The notes beneath the pieces were generated by a model. It had not been told where the DNA came from. It saw nothing but the letters and a program-made list of their open reading frames with translations, and made no database searches. The position numbers were made by a program, and so were the translations under genes. 21,695 bases of DNA from the NCBI GenBank assembly GCA_910592005.1, contig CAJVPP010001219.1, positions 1 through 21,695 on the forward strand. The letters run 5' to 3'. Shown here one piece after another: positions 20,236 through 21,695 of this stretch (its first letter is position 1; every line of letters begins with the position of its first letter). Source of the DNA: Funneliformis mosseae. Taxonomy: Eukaryota > Glomeromycota > Glomeromycetes > Glomerales > Glomeraceae.

Positions 20236-20349
20236 GGAACACTAATAAAAAGAGTGATCAGTATTAGTATAAACATTATGTTTGCATATAACATCATAAA
20301 TTATTTGATTTATTTATTTTACTATGCTTTACAAAAAAATAGAAAAAAA

Positions 20350-20661
20350 ATGAATTAATTATAAAATAACATAGGAGGTGATATTTTATTTTCATCAAGT
20401 AAAGATTCATATTGTAAAGTTACTGAAATTGTTAGATGTAAAAAATTAACAGTTTTTAATATATTAAAATGACATTATAAAACTGGTTCTATAAATTCTA
20501 AGTATTGATCTAGATAACTATATTTAATTAACAATAATAAGCATAAAAAGCTTAAATGTTTAATAATAAATAAAAATACAAAATTAGTGACTAATATGCT
20601 ACTTATGCCAGAATGAATACAGGTAGTAATTTTAGCAGAGAGATGTACAACTAAGTATTAA
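20350..20661 (+). pseudogene. Tc1 transposase N-terminal remnant
   Basis: One plus-strand frame keeps a recognisable Tc1 helix-turn-helix region although it has several stops: IGGDILFSSSKDSYCKVTEI, then VRCKKLTVFNILK, stop, HYKTGSINSK, a damaged arginine/proline block with two stops, then YLINNNKHKKLKCLI. The TGS.NSK..SGRP..INNNK pattern is typical of fungal Tc1 elements. Stops lie where CGA or TGG codons are expected, pointing to C-to-T type changes. The catalytic domain is absent before the right terminal repeat at about 20762. Confidence 0.75.
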
Positions 20662-20793
20662 TTGCTTAATATAAATGTAAAGTTTATTATGCTCTAAATA
20701 AAATATTAATTAAGCTTTAAAAATTTATATATTAAAATTTTCCATTATATTTTAAGTGAAAAATTGTTCAGAAACTTTTAGATACTCTCTATA

Positions 20794-21404
20794 TTACAAA
20801 AAAATTTTTATAGAATATATAATATAATAAAAAATTAATAAAGAATTATAATAATAATTTTCAGATAATATTTCATAGGATAATCTTAAAAAAATAAAAG
20901 AAAAAGTCAGAAAGATTTATAAGCTTTTTAGTAAAATTAAAGAAGAAAAATCACATATATATAATCAATTTCTATATAGGATATTTTAAAATTAAATTTT
21001 AATGATATTCAAGATATTATTGAAAAAATTTTAATTAAAAATAGATATTATTTCACAATTATTTGATGAGACTGTAAATTCAATTCGTAATCTAATTATA
21101 TGATATTTTTTTATAATTAAATATAAATTTTTTGTAAATTTTATATTTTATAATTTTAAATTTAAATTTATATAATAAAATTAAAGTTTTTTAATAATGT
21201 TTAAATAAGAATAAAATTAATTTATTAAGTATAAAAATGTAAAAAAATTAAACTAATTATTTAAAACTAATTCTTTAGAATCTTATTCCTTATTATCTTT
21301 AATATTATATATATTAGTAATAGTTAGAAGTCTGTATTATCTATATATATTTACTAAAGATATTAAATTTCAATATCTAACCTTTATCAATATTTTGCAA
21401 TGAT
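20794..21404. other. AT-rich stretch with short lysine-rich open segments, no gene supported
   Basis: A 36-codon plus-strand open run at 20879-20986 reads DNLKKIKEKVRKIYKLFSKI and onward, and about 20999-21068 reads FNDIQDIIEKILIKNRYYF before stops. In DNA this AT-rich, Lys/Ile/Asn frames arise easily, so these may be chance or relics of an unidentified gene. No start or family signature is visible. Confidence 0.3.
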
Positions 21405-21695
21405 TAGAGTTCTAAATGAGTCGAGTTGAGTTGAGTTTAAAGATCAACTTTATTCAACTTGTTTTTTTTTGAGTTGAGTCGAGTCAAATTTATTTTATAA
21501 AATCTTTCAACTTGACTTAATTCGAGTTATATAAATTTTAAATTCAACTCAATTTGACTCAATTTGAGTTTAACTCAACTCAATTTTGATTTGAATTTAT
21601 TTGAGTTGAGTTAAGTTTAAATCAAATTTCGAGTCAAATTTAAATTAACTTATAAATATTTAAATATGAAAAAATTTATTTTAAATTATATGATA
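21405..21695. mobile_element. Left part of a possible hAT-like element with GAGTTGAGTCGAGT repeats, cut by the window end
   Basis: From TAGAGTTCTAAATGAG at 21405 the sequence becomes a cluster of GAGTTGAGT, GAGTCGAGTCAA and the inverted ACTCAACTCAA through about 21640. The start resembles the end of the 19077-20244 element (TAGTGTT...AAATCAG) and fits the hAT terminal pattern. The candidate 8-bp flank is GCAATGAT (21397-21404). No right end is visible in the window. Confidence 0.5.

Larger units (their letters stand above)
19077..20244. mobile_element. hAT-like nonautonomous element (1168 bp) with exact 8-bp target duplication
   Basis: The ends are TAGTGTTTCGCA and, on the complement of the right end, TAGTGTTCCACACA. 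They fit the hAT terminal pattern (pyrimidine-A-purine-N-G). The element is bounded by ATAAAAAG at 19069-19076 and ATAAAAAG at 20245-20252, an exact 8-bp direct repeat, which is the hAT target duplication length. There is no transposase frame. The interior is: left subterminal zone with repeated (GAT)CTGAATCTGA motifs (19085-19240), a 15-copy minisatellite (19250-20010), and a right subterminal zone of the same motifs, partly inverted (20010-20235). It sits about 60 bp inside the left end of a Tc1-type relic. Confidence 0.88.
19020..20791 (+). mobile_element. Second Tc1-type element relic, interrupted by a nested element
   Basis: Left end CAGAGAATATCCAAAAGTTT then TTGAATAAC; right end on the complement TAGAGAGTATCTAAAAGTTT then CTGAACAAT. 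The ends match at most positions and TA flanks both (19018-19019 and 20792-20793). They are related to, but distinct from, the ends of the 18140-18708 element. Without the nested insertion (19077-20252, counting one duplication copy) about 600 bp remain, so it too is an internally deleted copy. The transposase N-terminal remnant is on the plus strand at 20350-20661. Confidence 0.82.

Overview
The window looks like nuclear DNA of a fungus, most likely an arbuscular mycorrhizal fungus close to Rhizophagus (Glomeromycotina). This is an inference from strong AT richness, long poly-T/poly-A tracts, genes cut by many 60-120 nt GT-AG introns, and AT-rich decayed transposons and satellites beside conserved genes. 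No species assignment can be proved by eye.

Left part (about 0.6-12.9 kb) is a gene block. I rebuilt five complete spliced genes, and every exon junction keeps frame: (1) U1 snRNP 70K, minus, 7 exons, 303 aa; (2) serine/threonine phosphatase 5 with N-terminal TPRs, minus, 12 exons, 493 aa; (3) a glyoxylate/hydroxypyruvate reductase of the D-2-hydroxyacid dehydrogenase family, plus, 7 exons, 350 aa, with a presequence-like N-terminus; (4) an unrecognised two-transmembrane protein, plus, 17 exons including a 13-nt and a 7-nt microexon, 495 aa; (5) a golgin of GM130 type, minus, 5 exons, 615 aa, ending in CxxC plus a hydrophobic C-terminus. Genes 2 and 3 are divergent with a 234-bp shared promoter region; genes 4 and 5 converge. 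The genes have housekeeping roles (splicing, signalling, organic acid metabolism, Golgi structure) and do not form one pathway.

Right part (about 13-21.7 kb) is repeat-rich and holds no intact gene. It contains a decayed coding region (about 13.4-14.4 kb) split by a 157-bp foldback element; an AT-rich stretch with small inverted repeats; a tandem array of about 14 units of 105-130 bp (15.7-17.3 kb) whose units resemble exon-intron modules; an internally deleted Tc1-type element with clear terminal inverted repeats (18140-18708); and a second Tc1-type relic (19020-20791) into which a 1168-bp hAT-like nonautonomous element has inserted, with an exact 8-bp target duplication (ATAAAAAG). That hAT-like element carries its own 15-copy minisatellite and GATCTGAATCTGA-type subterminal repeats. 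A further element with similar end structure but GAGTTGAGTCGAGT repeats begins near 21405 and runs off the window. The most notable observations are the nested transposon with its exact duplication, the microexon gene, the golgin C-terminal motif and the exon-intron-like satellite.
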